A DNA stretch of 64,000 bases, taken from assembly GCF_014267345.1 (NCBI RefSeq), contig NZ_JACMYD010000002.1, positions 124,001-188,000 on the forward strand. The letters run 5' to 3'. The position numbers and the translations under genes were made by a program. Of the stretch, positions 39,944 to 49,643 are shown piece after piece. The notes under the pieces are model-generated. The model made no database searches, was not told where the DNA came from, and saw only the letters and a list, made by a program, of their open reading frames with translations. Origin of the DNA: Corynebacterium sp. zg-331 (lineage in GTDB: Bacteria > Actinomycetota > Actinomycetes > Mycobacteriales > Mycobacteriaceae). Numbering within the stretch: the stretch's first letter is position 1; each line of letters begins with the position of its first letter.

Positions 39944-41212
39944 TTGTCTCTTCTTGATCTGAGCCCCGAACAGCGCGCGGATCTTGCAGCCCAGGTGCGC
40001 AAGCAGTACCACGAACTCCAGGCCAAGGGCCTTCAGCTTGACCTCACCCGAGGCAAGCCTTCCGCCGAGCAACTGGATTTCTCCCGCGAACTCCTCTCCC
40101 TTCCCGGGGATGCGTGCCTCGATTCCACCGGGGCCGACGTGCGCAACTATGGCAACCTGCGCGGTGTGGCCGACATCCGCCGGATCTGGGGCGACCTGCT
40201 GGGCGTCGATCCCCAGCTCCTCATCGCCGGCGATGCCTCCAGCCTGAACATCATGTTCGACCTCATCAGCTTCGCCTACACCTGGGGCACGCCGGACTCC
40301 CCGCGCCCCTGGTCGCAGGAGGAGACGGTCAAGTGGATCTGCCCCGTGCCCGGCTACGACCGCCACTTCACCATCACGGAGACGTTCGGCTTCGAGATGA
40401 TCCCCGTGCCCATGCTCGACGACGGCCCCGACATGGAAGCGATCCGCACGCTGGTGCAGGATCCCCAGGTCAAGGGCATGTGGACGGTGCCGGTCTTTGG
40501 CAACCCCACCGGCGTGACGTTCTCCGAGGACACGACCCGCGCCCTAGCGGAGATGGACACCGCGGCCCCCGATTTCCGCATCGTCTGGGACAACGCCTAC
40601 GCGGTGCACACGCTGACCGAGGACTTCCCCGAGATCCACAACGTCCTGGAGTTCGCCGAGCAGGCCGGGCACCCGGATCGCTTCTGGTGGATGTCCTCCA
40701 CCTCCAAGATCACGCACGCGGGCGCCGGCGTGAGCTTTTTTGCCTCCTCCCCGGAAAACCTGGACTGGTACACCTCCCTCACCGGGGTGCGGGGCATCGG
40801 GCCGAACAAGGTCAACCAGCTGGCGCACGCCCTGTTCTTCCGCGACGCCGAGGGGGTGCGCGCCCTCATGCGCAAGCACGCGGCGTCGCTGGCCCCGAAG
40901 TTCGACCGCGTGCTGGGGATTCTTCAGGAGCGGCTGGGCACGTATGATGTAGCGCGATGGACATCGCCGCAGGGCGGCTACTTCATCTCGCTGGACGTGC
41001 TCGACGGCACCGCCGCGCGCGTGGTGGAATTGGCGCGCGAGGCGGGCATCGCGCTCACCGGCGCGGGGTCGTCGTTCCCGCTGCATCGGGATCCCCACGA
41101 CCGCAACATTCGCCTGGCCCCGTCCCTGCCTCCGGTGGAGGAAGTAGCGGAGGCGATGGACGGCGTGGCCACCTGTGTGCTGCTCGCCGCCGTGGAGAAG
41201 TTGGGTGCGTAG
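39944..41212 (+). CDS. aspT: Aspartate aminotransferase (AspT type)
   Basis: PLP-dependent aminotransferase of the Ic (MocR-like) subgroup that makes aspartate from oxaloacetate. The 422-residue product has VRNYGNLRGVADIRRIWG, PGYDRHF, FGNPTGVTFSEDT, IVWDNAYAVHTL and the PLP-lysine block MSSTSKITHAGAGVSFF. I chose the TTG at 39944 because AAGGA lies nine bases upstream; an in-frame TTG at 39908 has no ribosome site. TACATT at 39901-39906 is a likely -10. Its position before dnaX agrees with C. glutamicum. Confidence 0.92.
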   Translation: MSLLDLSPEQRADLAAQVRKQYHELQAKGLQLDLTRGKPSAEQLDFSRELLSLPGDACLDSTGADVRNYGNLRGVADIRRIWGDLLGVDPQLLIAGDASSLNIMFDLISFAYTWGTPDSPRPWSQEETVKWICPVPGYDRHFTITETFGFEMIPVPMLDDGPDMEAIRTLVQDPQVKGMWTVPVFGNPTGVTFSEDTTRALAEMDTAAPDFRIVWDNAYAVHTLTEDFPEIHNVLEFAEQAGHPDRFWWMSSTSKITHAGAGVSFFASSPENLDWYTSLTGVRGIGPNKVNQLAHALFFRDAEGVRALMRKHAASLAPKFDRVLGILQERLGTYDVARWTSPQGGYFISLDVLDGTAARVVELAREAGIALTGAGSSFPLHRDPHDRNIRLAPSLPPVEEVAEAMDGVATCVLLAAVEKLGA

Positions 41213-41254
41213 CGGGCAGGAACGCAGCGGCAGAGGAAGGAGCACGACGGGACA

Positions 41255-41866
41255 GTGAATAGATCCGAGACGGAGTACTGGCTCAATGATTTCATGCCCG
41301 CCGAGTTGAGCGTTCACCCCGCCGGCGGCGTGCACATTGGGATCGCGGAGTTTAGCGGCCAGGCCATCGCCTGCACCACCAACTTCGCGCGCGTGGACAC
41401 CGGCCTCCAGGTGGAAGGCGAGGGCACCCCCACCGACGTGCGCAGCGAGCTCTTCACGGTCATCGACGGTTCCGCCGTCCCCGCCGTGCGCGTGCTGGGC
41501 ACGGCCGTGGACGTGCTGCGCAAGAACGCCTCCGTGCTGCCCGCCGAACCGGGCACCATGCTCCCGGATCTCGCGCACCGCTCCGGGATCCTGGAGGATC
41601 AGTTCGGCTTCGACTCCGGGATCACCATTCTCCACGGCCTCCTCGTTCCGCCCTTCATGTGGGGCGGGCCGGTGCCGCAGTTCACCGAGGCGGCGGGCGA
41701 CGTCCACGGGGAGGGCGTGACCCCCGGGGCCGGGCGCCTGACCGTCATGCTCCAGCTCATCATGCTCACCAACGAGGAGCGCGAGCGCGTGATGCGCGAG
41801 GGCATGAGCCGCTTCCTCAGCGAGGTCCAGGCCGAGCAGATCCCGGTGCATAACTGGCGGCGATAG
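41255..41866 (+). CDS. Suppressor-of-fused (SUFU) domain protein
   Basis: A 203-residue protein with a SUFU-like domain spanning most of its length; typical segments are IAEFSGQAIACTTNFARVDTG, VPPFMWGGPVPQFTEAAGDVHGEGV and RLTVMLQLIMLTNEERERVMREG. In bacteria this domain is found in immunity-like or uncharacterised proteins. No toxin is adjacent. The start is GTG at 41255, with GGAAGGAG 12 bases upstream. It sits between aspT and dnaX and may be part of that transcription unit. Confidence 0.8.
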   Translation: MNRSETEYWLNDFMPAELSVHPAGGVHIGIAEFSGQAIACTTNFARVDTGLQVEGEGTPTDVRSELFTVIDGSAVPAVRVLGTAVDVLRKNASVLPAEPGTMLPDLAHRSGILEDQFGFDSGITILHGLLVPPFMWGGPVPQFTEAAGDVHGEGVTPGAGRLTVMLQLIMLTNEERERVMREGMSRFLSEVQAEQIPVHNWRR

Positions 41867-41874
41867 GACGCAGG

Positions 41875-41880
41875 TAGGCT
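41875..41880 (+). promoter_or_regulatory. -10 element of dnaX
   Basis: TAGGCT, seven bases before the GTG at 41888, and no Shine-Dalgarno. Same TAGGCT-N7-start arrangement as at 3501 and 4895. No convincing -35. Confidence 0.5.
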
Positions 41881-41887
41881 GTGGGGC

Positions 41888-43975
41888 GTGTCGCTTTACC
41901 GGAAGTATCGCCCCGCCTCCTTTGCCGAGGTCGTGGGCCAGGAACAGGTCACCAGGCCGTTATCCGCCGCGCTCGATTCGGGGCGGATCAATCACGCCTA
42001 CCTCTTCTCCGGGCCCCGCGGCTGCGGTAAGACCTCGTCCGCGCGCATCCTGGCGCGTTCGCTCAACTGCGTGCACGGCCCCACCTCCACCCCGTGCGGC
42101 GAATGCGCATCCTGCCGCTCGCTGGCCCCCGGCGGGCCGGGCAACCTCGACGTCACGGAGCTCGACGCCGCCAGCCACAACGGCGTGGAGGACATGCGCG
42201 AGCTGCGCGATCGCGCCTACTACGCCCCGGCGGACTCCCGCTACCGGGTATTCATCATCGACGAGGCACACATGATCTCCAACGCGGGGTCGAACGCCCT
42301 GCTCAAGATCGTGGAGGAACCCCCGGAACACCTGATCTTCATCTTCGCCACCACGGAACCGGACAAGGTCATCGGCACCATCCGCTCGCGCACTCACCAC
42401 TACCCCTTCCGCCTGCTCACGCCCCAGGCGATGAAGGGCCTGCTCGCCCGCACGGTGGAGGCCGAGGGCATGACCGTGGAGGACTCCGTGTACCCCCTGG
42501 TGATCCGCGCGGGCGGGGGCAGCCCCCGCGATTCCCTGTCCATCCTGGATCAGCTGCTCGCCGGCGCCGGGCCGCACGGGCTCACCTACCAGGAGGCCCT
42601 GCCGCTGCTCGGCGTCACCGACCTCTCGCTGCTCGACGCCACCGTGGAGGCCCTCGCCGACGGCGATAAGCCCCGGCTCTTCCAGACCATCGACGAGGTG
42701 ATCGAGACCGGCATCGAGCCGCGCCGGTTCGTCTCCGACCTGCTCGACCGGCTGCGCGATCTCATGGTTCTCGAGGCCGTGCCAGAGGCCCTGGAGATGG
42801 GCCTCGTGGAGGCGCCCGCCGACCGTGCCGAGGCGCTACGCGCCCAGGCCGCACGCTTTAGCGGGGCACACATCACGCGCCTGGCGGACCAGGTCAACAG
42901 CCGCATCGCCGATCTGCGCGGCGCTACATCCCCGCGCCTGCTCCTGGAGATCCTGGCGGCACACCTGTTGCTTCCCGCCGAGCAGCCCCCCGCTCCCCTG
43001 GCGGCCTCCCCCCAGCACGCCGCCAAGGCGGCGGCGCAGGCGGCCGCCTCTCCCTCGCCTCAGCCCTCCGGCTCCGGCAGGCGCGTCTACGAGCGGCCCT
43101 CCCAGCGCTCCGCCCGGCAGGCCCCTCCCCCCGCCGACGCCTCCCGGCAACAGACCAACCCGGAGCCTCCTTCCGCACCACCGGAGCACCAGAACCCCGA
43201 GAAAAGCGCCCCCGGGGCTCCCCCCGCCTCCGCCCTCGACAAGATCCGGGGCGAATGGGCTCGACTGCGCGAGGACATCGGCGCGCGCAACCGGGTCGCT
43301 CAGATCATGCTCACCGAGGCCGCCGTGCTGGGAATCCGGGAGGACACCCTGCTGCTCGGACATAACACGGGCGCCCTGGCCGCAAGGATCAACGCGGAAC
43401 GCAACAACAAGGACATCGCAGAGGCGGTGGCTCAGGTGGCCGGGCACCCCCTGAAGGTGCAGTGCGTGGTGGGCACCGATCCCGCCGCGCACGGCTTCGC
43501 TGCCGCACCGGCGCCGCCAAAGCCGTGGAACCCCACGGAGCAAGCGAGCCCCCGGGAGCACTCCGCACCCCCCGCGGAGCCGGAGGAACCCGCCAGACCG
43601 ACCCCCGTGTGGGGCAAGCCCGCGGCCCTCGGCGGGCGCGATAGCGACGACGAGGCCGCGCCCACCCCGGCTCCCGCGCCCCGGCCCGCCCCGGCCCAGG
43701 CCGCCGCGCCAAGGATCACGGTGCCCACCGCACCCCGCGGTCGCCCCGAGTCCACCGACGACGTCCCCCTTCCCCCGGAACCGACAGATCCGTACGCACC
43801 CCCGGAGGACGCACCCCCGCCCGAGGCCCCAGAGCAGCCCGCGGCCCCCGGGGAGTCCGAGGAAGAGGAGATGCTGCGCGCCGCCGTCAGCGAGCCCGGC
43901 AGCCGGGATCGCCGCGACGCCATGACCGTGGTGATGGAGCTCCTCGCCCAGGAACTGGGGGCCAAACCCCTCTGA
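41888..43975 (+). CDS. dnaX: DNA polymerase III subunits gamma/tau
   Basis: Clamp-loader ATPase of the replicative polymerase. The 695-residue product has Walker A GPRGCGKTSSARILAR, a zinc-binding set of four cysteines (CVHGPTSTPCGECASC), Walker B VFIIDEAHMIS and the SRC-like arginine finger region TIRSRTHHYPFR. The clamp-loader AAA part covers roughly the first 370 residues. The long C-terminal part is Pro/Ala-rich with a compact tau-like domain (DKIRGEWARLREDIGARNRVAQIM). The GTG at 41888 is the first codon of the conserved SLYRKYRPASF. It is followed by ybaB and recR. Confidence 0.95.
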   Translation: MSLYRKYRPASFAEVVGQEQVTRPLSAALDSGRINHAYLFSGPRGCGKTSSARILARSLNCVHGPTSTPCGECASCRSLAPGGPGNLDVTELDAASHNGVEDMRELRDRAYYAPADSRYRVFIIDEAHMISNAGSNALLKIVEEPPEHLIFIFATTEPDKVIGTIRSRTHHYPFRLLTPQAMKGLLARTVEAEGMTVEDSVYPLVIRAGGGSPRDSLSILDQLLAGAGPHGLTYQEALPLLGVTDLSLLDATVEALADGDKPRLFQTIDEVIETGIEPRRFVSDLLDRLRDLMVLEAVPEALEMGLVEAPADRAEALRAQAARFSGAHITRLADQVNSRIADLRGATSPRLLLEILAAHLLLPAEQPPAPLAASPQHAAKAAAQAAASPSPQPSGSGRRVYERPSQRSARQAPPPADASRQQTNPEPPSAPPEHQNPEKSAPGAPPASALDKIRGEWARLREDIGARNRVAQIMLTEAAVLGIREDTLLLGHNTGALAARINAERNNKDIAEAVAQVAGHPLKVQCVVGTDPAAHGFAAAPAPPKPWNPTEQASPREHSAPPAEPEEPARPTPVWGKPAALGGRDSDDEAAPTPAPAPRPAPAQAAAPRITVPTAPRGRPESTDDVPLPPEPTDPYAPPEDAPPPEAPEQPAAPGESEEEEMLRAAVSEPGSRDRRDAMTVVMELLAQELGAKPL

Positions 43976-44031
43976 GGCCCGGTAGGTAGACTCGGAAGCC
44001 GGAATAATCCGCGACGACGAAAGGCGATACC

Positions 44032-44358
44032 ATGACCCAGCCCGATATGCAGGCCATCCTCCAGCAGGCCCAGGAAATGCAGCTGCAACTCCAGCGTGCC
44101 CAGAAGGAGATCCTGGCCACCGATATTTCCGGCACCGCCGGCGGCGGCCTGGTGACCATCACCATGACCGGCGGCGGGGAGGTCAAAGACGTGCAGATCT
44201 CCCCCGAGGTGGTCGACCCCGAGGACGTGGACACCCTTCAGGACCTCATCGCCGGGGCCTTCGCGGACGCCCACGCGAAGGTGGGGCAGTTGGCCGAGCA
44301 GAAGATGGGGCCGCTGTCCCAGGGCCTTGGCGGCGGCCTCGGCGGCATGCTCGGGTAA
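44032..44358 (+). CDS. ybaB: YbaB/EbfC-family nucleoid-associated protein
   Basis: A 108-residue DNA-binding protein that associates with the nucleoid. The family blocks are [22 protein letters not shown] and [26 protein letters not shown]. Its location between dnaX and recR is conserved in many bacteria. GGCGATACC precedes the ATG. The Gly-rich C terminus is typical. Confidence 0.93.
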   Translation: MTQPDMQAILQQAQEMQLQLQRAQKEILATDISGTAGGGLVTITMTGGGEVKDVQISPEVVDPEDVDTLQDLIAGAFADAHAKVGQLAEQKMGPLSQGLGGGLGGMLG

Positions 44359-44368
44359 CGTAGCAGCG

Positions 44369-45028
44369 GTGTTTGAAGGACCTCTCCAAGACCTCATCGA
44401 TGAGTTCTCGCGCCTGCCGGGCGTAGGCCCCAAGAGCGCGCAGCGCATCGCGTTTCACCTCCTGCACACCGACCCCCAGGACATCGCTCGCCTGCAACGG
44501 GCGCTGGGGGAGGTCAGCGACGGCGTCACTTTTTGCCGCATCTGCTGCAACATCTCTTCGGCGGAGGTCTGCCGCATCTGCGCAGATTCCGGGCGCAACC
44601 GTTCCGTGGTGTGCGTGGTGGAGGAGCCCAAGGACATTCAGGTCATCGAGCGCACCGGGGAGTACACCGGGCGCTATCACGTGCTCGGCGGCGCCCTCAA
44701 CCCCCTGGCCAACATCGGCCCGCGCGAGCTCAACATCTCTACCCTGCTTCAGCGCATCGGCGGCGCCCTTCCCGATCGCCAGCTGGCGGATTCCACGCCG
44801 GATAACCCGCTCTACGACTCCGCCCCGGAGATCACCGAGGTCATCCTGGCCACGGACCCCAATACCGAGGGGGAGGCCACCGCCTCCTACCTGGTGCGGC
44901 TGCTGCGCGACTTCCCCGGACTGACCATCTCCAAGCTCGCCTCGGGCATGCCCCTGGGCGGGGACTTGGAGTTCGTCGATGAACTCACCCTTTCCCGGGC
45001 ACTCAGCGGAAGGCTGACCATAGGATGA
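44369..45028 (+). CDS. recR: Recombination protein RecR
   Basis: Part of RecFOR gap repair. The 219-residue product starts [32 protein letters not shown] (helix-hairpin-helix), has the zinc finger [16 protein letters not shown], then the Toprim domain ([28 protein letters not shown]). The start is GTG at 44369, 11 bases after ybaB, without a Shine-Dalgarno. TAACGT (44356-44361) lies seven bases upstream and may be a -10. The lipoprotein gene overlaps the stop by 4 bases. Confidence 0.95.
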   Translation: MFEGPLQDLIDEFSRLPGVGPKSAQRIAFHLLHTDPQDIARLQRALGEVSDGVTFCRICCNISSAEVCRICADSGRNRSVVCVVEEPKDIQVIERTGEYTGRYHVLGGALNPLANIGPRELNISTLLQRIGGALPDRQLADSTPDNPLYDSAPEITEVILATDPNTEGEATASYLVRLLRDFPGLTISKLASGMPLGGDLEFVDELTLSRALSGRLTIG

Positions 45029-45429
45029 AACGTCCCCCGATCCTTCTTTCCTGCGCGCTCCTCCTGGTGGGCGCCGCCACCGGCTGCTCCACGCAGCGCA
45101 CCGTGGAGGGAGAGTCCCCCAGCGCCACCATGAGCATGGAGGGCATTCGCACCCCCGACGATCCGATCCTGGGCGCGGTGGACGAGGACGGCACCTGCGA
45201 CGCAGCCGTGCTGACCGCGGCGGATGCCACCCTGGTGTATCACGGCCAACCGGGCGATAGCATCGAGGTGACCGCTACCCCGGCCGCGGGCGCCGAACCC
45301 ACGGTGGAATCTTTCGAGATGAGCAGCACGGAGACGGAACACCGCATTGAGCTAGGTGAGTGGAGCTCCCTCGACGTCAGCGCCAGCGGGCGGGTGGGCC
45401 TGCCGGGACGCTGCGCGCTGCACCGATAG
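45025..45429 (+). CDS. Small secreted lipoprotein
   Basis: A 134-residue lipoprotein with signal [21 protein letters not shown]; the cysteine is at residue 21 in a lipobox AATGC. The mature part is acidic with a few beta strands and has no recognised family. The ATGA overlap with recR implies coupling. It ends nine bases before the convergent protease gene. Confidence 0.75.
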   Translation: MKRPPILLSCALLLVGAATGCSTQRTVEGESPSATMSMEGIRTPDDPILGAVDEDGTCDAAVLTAADATLVYHGQPGDSIEVTATPAAGAEPTVESFEMSSTETEHRIELGEWSSLDVSASGRVGLPGRCALHR

Positions 45430-45438
45430 GTCGGGCCC

Positions 45439-46449
45439 CTAGAACAACCCGCCCAAGGCCTCGTCCAGGCTGGTCTGGAGCTGCTCGGCCAGCATGTCGA
45501 AGGGATCGGGGATCTCCGGGGCCTGCTCCGGGTTCTCCTCGTACCAGGCGATGGCCCCCTGCATGTCGTCGTACTGGGTGCGGGTGGCATCGGCGGCCTC
45601 GGTGGAGTCCGGGAGGGCAAAGTGCTCGTTGACCTGTCCGTCCTCGATACCGTAGCCGTCCTGGATCGCCCGGTCGATGGGCTGAGCGCGGCCGATGGGC
45701 CCAAAGGCCATGGACGATACGCCCAGGGCCTCGCCGGTCTGCGGGTCGTAGTTCACGCCGCCGGAGTCGCCATTGTCGTAGTTCAGGCCCGCGCTCCACA
45801 GGCCATTTTGGGTGCGGAAGAGCTGCACGCCGCAGGAGCGCCCACTGGTGTTGCCATCCTTGCAGATCGGCTGGCCAAAGTTATCGGCGGAGATCTCCCA
45901 GAAGCCCAAGTCGGGGTAGTCGCGTACTCCCGTCAGCACCACCGGATCCCCGTGGGAATGGCCCTGCGCATCCACGGAATCCACCACGCGGGTGGCGCTG
46001 ACCCCGGGCTCCAGCTCCACGGTGCCCCAGTCCGGGGAGTTGAACGCCTGGTTGAAGCTCGCCAGCGGGGTCGCGCCCTCCTCCTCGGCCACCAGGGGGC
46101 CGCCGGCATCGGCGTAGCCGATCACCTTGTCGCCCTCGGGAGTGGGCAGGTACACCGCGTCGCCCGCCTCGCTGATGCCCTGGATGCCGTACACGCAGTG
46201 CGCGGCGCTCACCAAGATGTCCTTCTGAGTGCCGTCGGCCAGGGTCACGGTGCCGGGCACCCCCTGGGAGCAGGTGGAGCGCTTGTACTCGTCGGGCATC
46301 GACTCCGGCAGGGAAGCCGCGATCTCGCTGTATTCGTCCATGCGCATCGGGGAACCGGGGGCCACCTCGGCGGCTCCGGCAGTGGGGGCCAGCGCGGGGG
46401 CGGCGAGGGCCGCGGCGCACAGCGCCACGGCGGAAGTACGAATCCTCAT
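45439..46449 (-). CDS. Secreted S1-family (trypsin-like) serine protease, copy 1
   Basis: A 336-residue secreted protease. The Sec signal (MRIRTSAVALCAAALAAPALAPTAGA) is followed by a chymotrypsin-fold domain with the catalytic triad visible: SAAHCVYG (His84), PDWGTVEL (Asp) and NGDSGGVNYD (Ser). Two disulfide-like cysteine pairs occur. A C-terminal acidic tail ends DEALGGLF. I chose the ATG at 46449. A frame extension to 46494 and a GTG at 46458 are possible. It is a close paralogue of the next gene, in the same direction. Confidence 0.88.
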   Translation of the reverse strand: MRIRTSAVALCAAALAAPALAPTAGAAEVAPGSPMRMDEYSEIAASLPESMPDEYKRSTCSQGVPGTVTLADGTQKDILVSAAHCVYGIQGISEAGDAVYLPTPEGDKVIGYADAGGPLVAEEEGATPLASFNQAFNSPDWGTVELEPGVSATRVVDSVDAQGHSHGDPVVLTGVRDYPDLGFWEISADNFGQPICKDGNTSGRSCGVQLFRTQNGLWSAGLNYDNGDSGGVNYDPQTGEALGVSSMAFGPIGRAQPIDRAIQDGYGIEDGQVNEHFALPDSTEAADATRTQYDDMQGAIAWYEENPEQAPEIPDPFDMLAEQLQTSLDEALGGLF

Positions 46450-46490
46450 GATATTCACGTTATCCTTGGTCTTTTTGTTCTCATTACATA

Positions 46491-47660
46491 TCACTGGCGT
46501 TCCCGGAGCGCGGCGCCAAGCCCCGCCCCCACCACGGCACCCACCGTGTCTTCGGCCAATGCCGCCAGCCTATCAGCAGTGTCGGCAGCATCGTCGGCAA
46601 TTGCGCTCAGGTTGGTGGGATCCTCGCGCACCTGCGCGACGGAGGACTCCGCCAGGGCGCCGATCTCTCCCGCGGCGACCCCGACGTTGGCCTGCACGAT
46701 CTCCCGCGCCTCCTGCTCGGTGGGCAGCTCCTCGGCCACGACGTCCTGGGCCCATTCCTGCACGACAGCCTGATCCTCGTCGTAGGAGCGCATGGGGGCG
46801 TGCTCCTCGGTGGAGTCCGGCAGGGCAAAGCGCTCGCTGACCTGTCCGTCCGGGATGCCGTAGGCCTTTTCTATCGCCACATCGAGGGGCTGAGCTCGGT
46901 TGATCAGCCCGTAAACACTCATGGAGTTCACGCCCAGGGCCTCCCCGGTGAGGGGGTCGAAGGACACCCCGCCGGAATCTCCCGGCAGCATGAATCCCAC
47001 GGACCACAGCCCGTTGCTCGACCTGAGCACCTGCACCCCGCAGGTGCGCCCGGTGGTCTGCCCCTCCGAACAGATGGGCCGTCCGGCGTTATCGAAGGAG
47101 ATCTCCCAGGGGTCCAGGTCGGGGTAGTCGCGCACCCCCGTCAGCGCCACCGGCTCCCCCAGCGGCATCAGGTCGAAACCCAGGGAGGATTCGGAGGCCG
47201 CGAGGCGGGTCATGCCGACGCCCTCGACGATGTCCGCGGTGGCCCAATCGTCGCCGTCGTACATGAGGCGGAGTTCCTCGGGATCAGTCTCATCCAGGGC
47301 CGGGTGCACCGGTCGGCCCTGATCGCGCACCGCGATGAGGCGATTGCCCTCGCGCAATGGGGCGTAGACCTCCGGCGCCATCTCCCCCATGCCGGATCCC
47401 TCGAGCCCCCACAGGCAGTGCCCCGCGGTGACCATGACGTCCTTGCGGGAACCGTCCGGCAGCGTCACCGTTCCCGGCACCCCCTGGGAACAACCCTGGG
47501 CGAACGCCTCCAGCGGAATCTCGTCCAGCGGCACGCCGTCTAGCGGCGGGAAGGTCTGCATGGCGGCCCCCGGAGCCACCTCCGCGGCCTGAGCAACCAC
47601 CACGGCGGGCACGCAGACCAGGGAGGCCGCCAGGGCCCATGCTGTACGCCTTATTCTCAT
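46491..47660 (-). CDS. Secreted S1-family serine protease, copy 2
   Basis: A 389-residue secreted protease with signal MRIRRTAWALAASLVCVPAVVVAQA. The triad is TAGHCLWG, DDWATADI and PGDSGGVSFD. Shared blocks with copy 1 are CSQGVPGTVTL, VLTGVRDYPDL-like (ALTGVRDYPDL) and ERFALPDSTE. It has a longer C-terminal helical tail (EIVQANVGVAAGEIGALAESS...). The pair probably arose by tandem duplication and then diverged. The substrate is unknown. Confidence 0.88.
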   Translation of the reverse strand: MRIRRTAWALAASLVCVPAVVVAQAAEVAPGAAMQTFPPLDGVPLDEIPLEAFAQGCSQGVPGTVTLPDGSRKDVMVTAGHCLWGLEGSGMGEMAPEVYAPLREGNRLIAVRDQGRPVHPALDETDPEELRLMYDGDDWATADIVEGVGMTRLAASESSLGFDLMPLGEPVALTGVRDYPDLDPWEISFDNAGRPICSEGQTTGRTCGVQVLRSSNGLWSVGFMLPGDSGGVSFDPLTGEALGVNSMSVYGLINRAQPLDVAIEKAYGIPDGQVSERFALPDSTEEHAPMRSYDEDQAVVQEWAQDVVAEELPTEQEAREIVQANVGVAAGEIGALAESSVAQVREDPTNLSAIADDAADTADRLAALAEDTVGAVVGAGLGAALRERQ

Positions 47661-47750
47661 ATGTGCGCTCTTTTCGCCTCTTCATCTTTCGGGTCACCGC
47701 TCACACTAAGTCCGCGCACCATTCTCCACAAGGGTCCTGGCACCGCTCCC

Positions 47751-49625
47751 CTATTCCGGGGGCAATGCCGCCGTCACCCGCTGCACCACCTCGCGCTCGC
47801 TGCCCGCCTCCAGCAGGTGCTCCCGGAAACCCGGGGTGGTCAGCGCCCGCGCGATCCTCGCCAGGATCGCCAGGTGCTGTTTGCCGGCATTCTCCGGCAC
47901 CGCGATGAAAAAGACCAGACGCACCGGCTGCTCGTCCGGCCCCGTCCACCGCACGCCCTCGCGCAGCCGCGCCACCGCCAACACCGGCGCGCGCACCCCG
48001 GCGCAGCGCGCGTGCGGGATCGCCACCGCCTCGCCCACCGCCGTGGTGCCCTTCTCCTCTCGTTCCAGCGCCGCGCGCAGCACCTCCTCGGGCCGGGCTA
48101 TGCGGGGCCCGGCGGCATGAATCAGTGACCGCAGCAGGTCGTCGCGATCGCGGGCCCGAACGTCCAACAGCACCGCGCGCTCGGACAGCAGGCCCGCGCG
48201 CCCCGACCGACCGAGCCCCACCGCGCACACGATGACAGTCGCGGTCACCGCCACCCCCGCCGCCAGGGCCAGGAAAAACCACCCCACGCCTTCGATGGCC
48301 CCCAGGGCGGCCACGATCGGCCCACCGTGCATCACGTGATCGGCCACGGCCCACCATCCCGCCAGCGCCCCGGCCACCGCGCCGCCCGCCACGTTGGCGG
48401 GAATCACCTGGAGCGGTCGGGCCGCCGCCAGCGGAATGGCCCCCTCGCTGATGCCAAAGAGACCCATGAGCATGGCGGCCGCGCCCGCCTCGCACTCCGC
48501 CGGGCTAAACCACCGGCGGCGCAGCATGGTGGCCACCCCCACCGCCAGCGGAGGCACGGAGATCGCCGCGGCCACCATGCCCATCGGATAGGGATTGCCC
48601 GCCGCGATCAGGCCCCCGCCAAAGAGAAACGCCGTCTTATTCAACGGCCCGCCCATGTCGAAGGCGATCATGGCACCGAGCACCGCCCCCAGGAGAACCA
48701 CGGAACCACCGTCGAGGCCCTGGAGTACCCCCATGAGGCCCTCGAAGAGCGCCGCGATGGGATGCCCAATCACGTAGATGAAAAACAGGCTCACCGCGAG
48801 CGTGGTGAAAAGGGGAATAACGATGATAGGCCACAGAGGCGCCACAAATTTATTCACCGGAATACGCCTGATTCCCAGAGCCACGTACCCGGAAAGAATG
48901 CCGGTGATAATGCCGCCGATAAAGCCCGCCCCGGCCTCCGAGCCATAGAGCGACCCCGTGACCGCCACCAGACCCGTGACGAAGCCCGGCGCGAGCCCCG
49001 GCCGTTGAGCGATCCCAGCGGCAATGTAGGCGGAGAGTACCGGCACCATCAGGCTCAGGGCCAGGGAGCCGAGCTGCTCGATGGTGGCCCAGACAGATCC
49101 CTCCGGGATCGCCAAGCCCGCCGCCGTGGGCTGCCCACCCACCGAGAGCGCCACGGACAGCAGCAGCCCTCCGGTGACCACGAACGGGATCATGTGCGAT
49201 ACGCCGTTCATCAGCGCCTGATACAACGCGCGCAGGTGCCCCCGCACCCCCGTCGACGGACCCGCCGCGGGCGGCTCCTCCCCCGCCGGGACGCTTCCGG
49301 GCAGGACGGGTGCCCCCTGGGCGGCGGTCAGAAGCTCCCGCGGGCGCCTGATCGCTTCTTCCACCCCCGTGGTGAGCACGCGCTTACCCGCAAAGCGCTC
49401 CGGGGAGACCGCGACATCAGCGGCGATGATCACCGCGGCGGCCGCGGCGATGTCGGCGGCGCTGAAGGTGCCTTCCACGCCGATGGAGCCGTGCGTTTCC
49501 ACCTTGAGGCGCACGCCGACCTCGGCGGCCGCGGCCTGCAGCTTTTCCGCGGCCATATATGTGTGCGCAATGCCGGTGGGGCAGGCGGTGATGGCCAGGA
49601 GGAGGGGAGGGCTCTGAGGATCCAT
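47751..49625 (-). CDS. PTS fructose-type permease, domain order IIB-IIC-IIA
   Basis: A 624-residue phosphotransferase permease. Residues 1-100 are a fructose-type IIB domain with the phosphocysteine in ITACPTGIAHTYMAAE (Cys15). The middle is a polytopic IIC domain (MNGVSHMIPFVVTGGLLLSVAL). The C-terminal 140 residues are a IIA domain with the phosphohistidine in EAVAIPHARC (His538). The IIA domain is at the C terminus instead of the usual N-terminal or separate position. No fruK, fruR or ptsI gene is adjacent. TAGTCT-N7 precedes the ATG at 49625. Fructose is the family substrate; this one is unproven. Confidence 0.9.
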   Translation of the reverse strand: MDPQSPPLLLAITACPTGIAHTYMAAEKLQAAAAEVGVRLKVETHGSIGVEGTFSAADIAAAAAVIIAADVAVSPERFAGKRVLTTGVEEAIRRPRELLTAAQGAPVLPGSVPAGEEPPAAGPSTGVRGHLRALYQALMNGVSHMIPFVVTGGLLLSVALSVGGQPTAAGLAIPEGSVWATIEQLGSLALSLMVPVLSAYIAAGIAQRPGLAPGFVTGLVAVTGSLYGSEAGAGFIGGIITGILSGYVALGIRRIPVNKFVAPLWPIIVIPLFTTLAVSLFFIYVIGHPIAALFEGLMGVLQGLDGGSVVLLGAVLGAMIAFDMGGPLNKTAFLFGGGLIAAGNPYPMGMVAAAISVPPLAVGVATMLRRRWFSPAECEAGAAAMLMGLFGISEGAIPLAAARPLQVIPANVAGGAVAGALAGWWAVADHVMHGGPIVAALGAIEGVGWFFLALAAGVAVTATVIVCAVGLGRSGRAGLLSERAVLLDVRARDRDDLLRSLIHAAGPRIARPEEVLRAALEREEKGTTAVGEAVAIPHARCAGVRAPVLAVARLREGVRWTGPDEQPVRLVFFIAVPENAGKQHLAILARIARALTTPGFREHLLEAGSEREVVQRVTAALPPE

Positions 49626-49632
49626 GCCCCTG

Positions 49633-49638
49633 AGACTA
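49633..49638 (-). promoter_or_regulatory. -10 element of the PTS gene
   Basis: TAGTCT read leftwards, seven bases (CAGGGGC) before the ATG at 49625 and a few bases past the purT stop. It suggests a separate leaderless transcript for the PTS gene. Confidence 0.45.
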
Positions 49639-49643
49639 GGCCA

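Noticed and set aside
42990..43860. Pro/Ala-rich C-terminal half of dnaX as a separate or frameshifted gene
   Set aside because: The frame is open throughout, and the linker and tau-like domain are usual for DnaX in actinobacteria.
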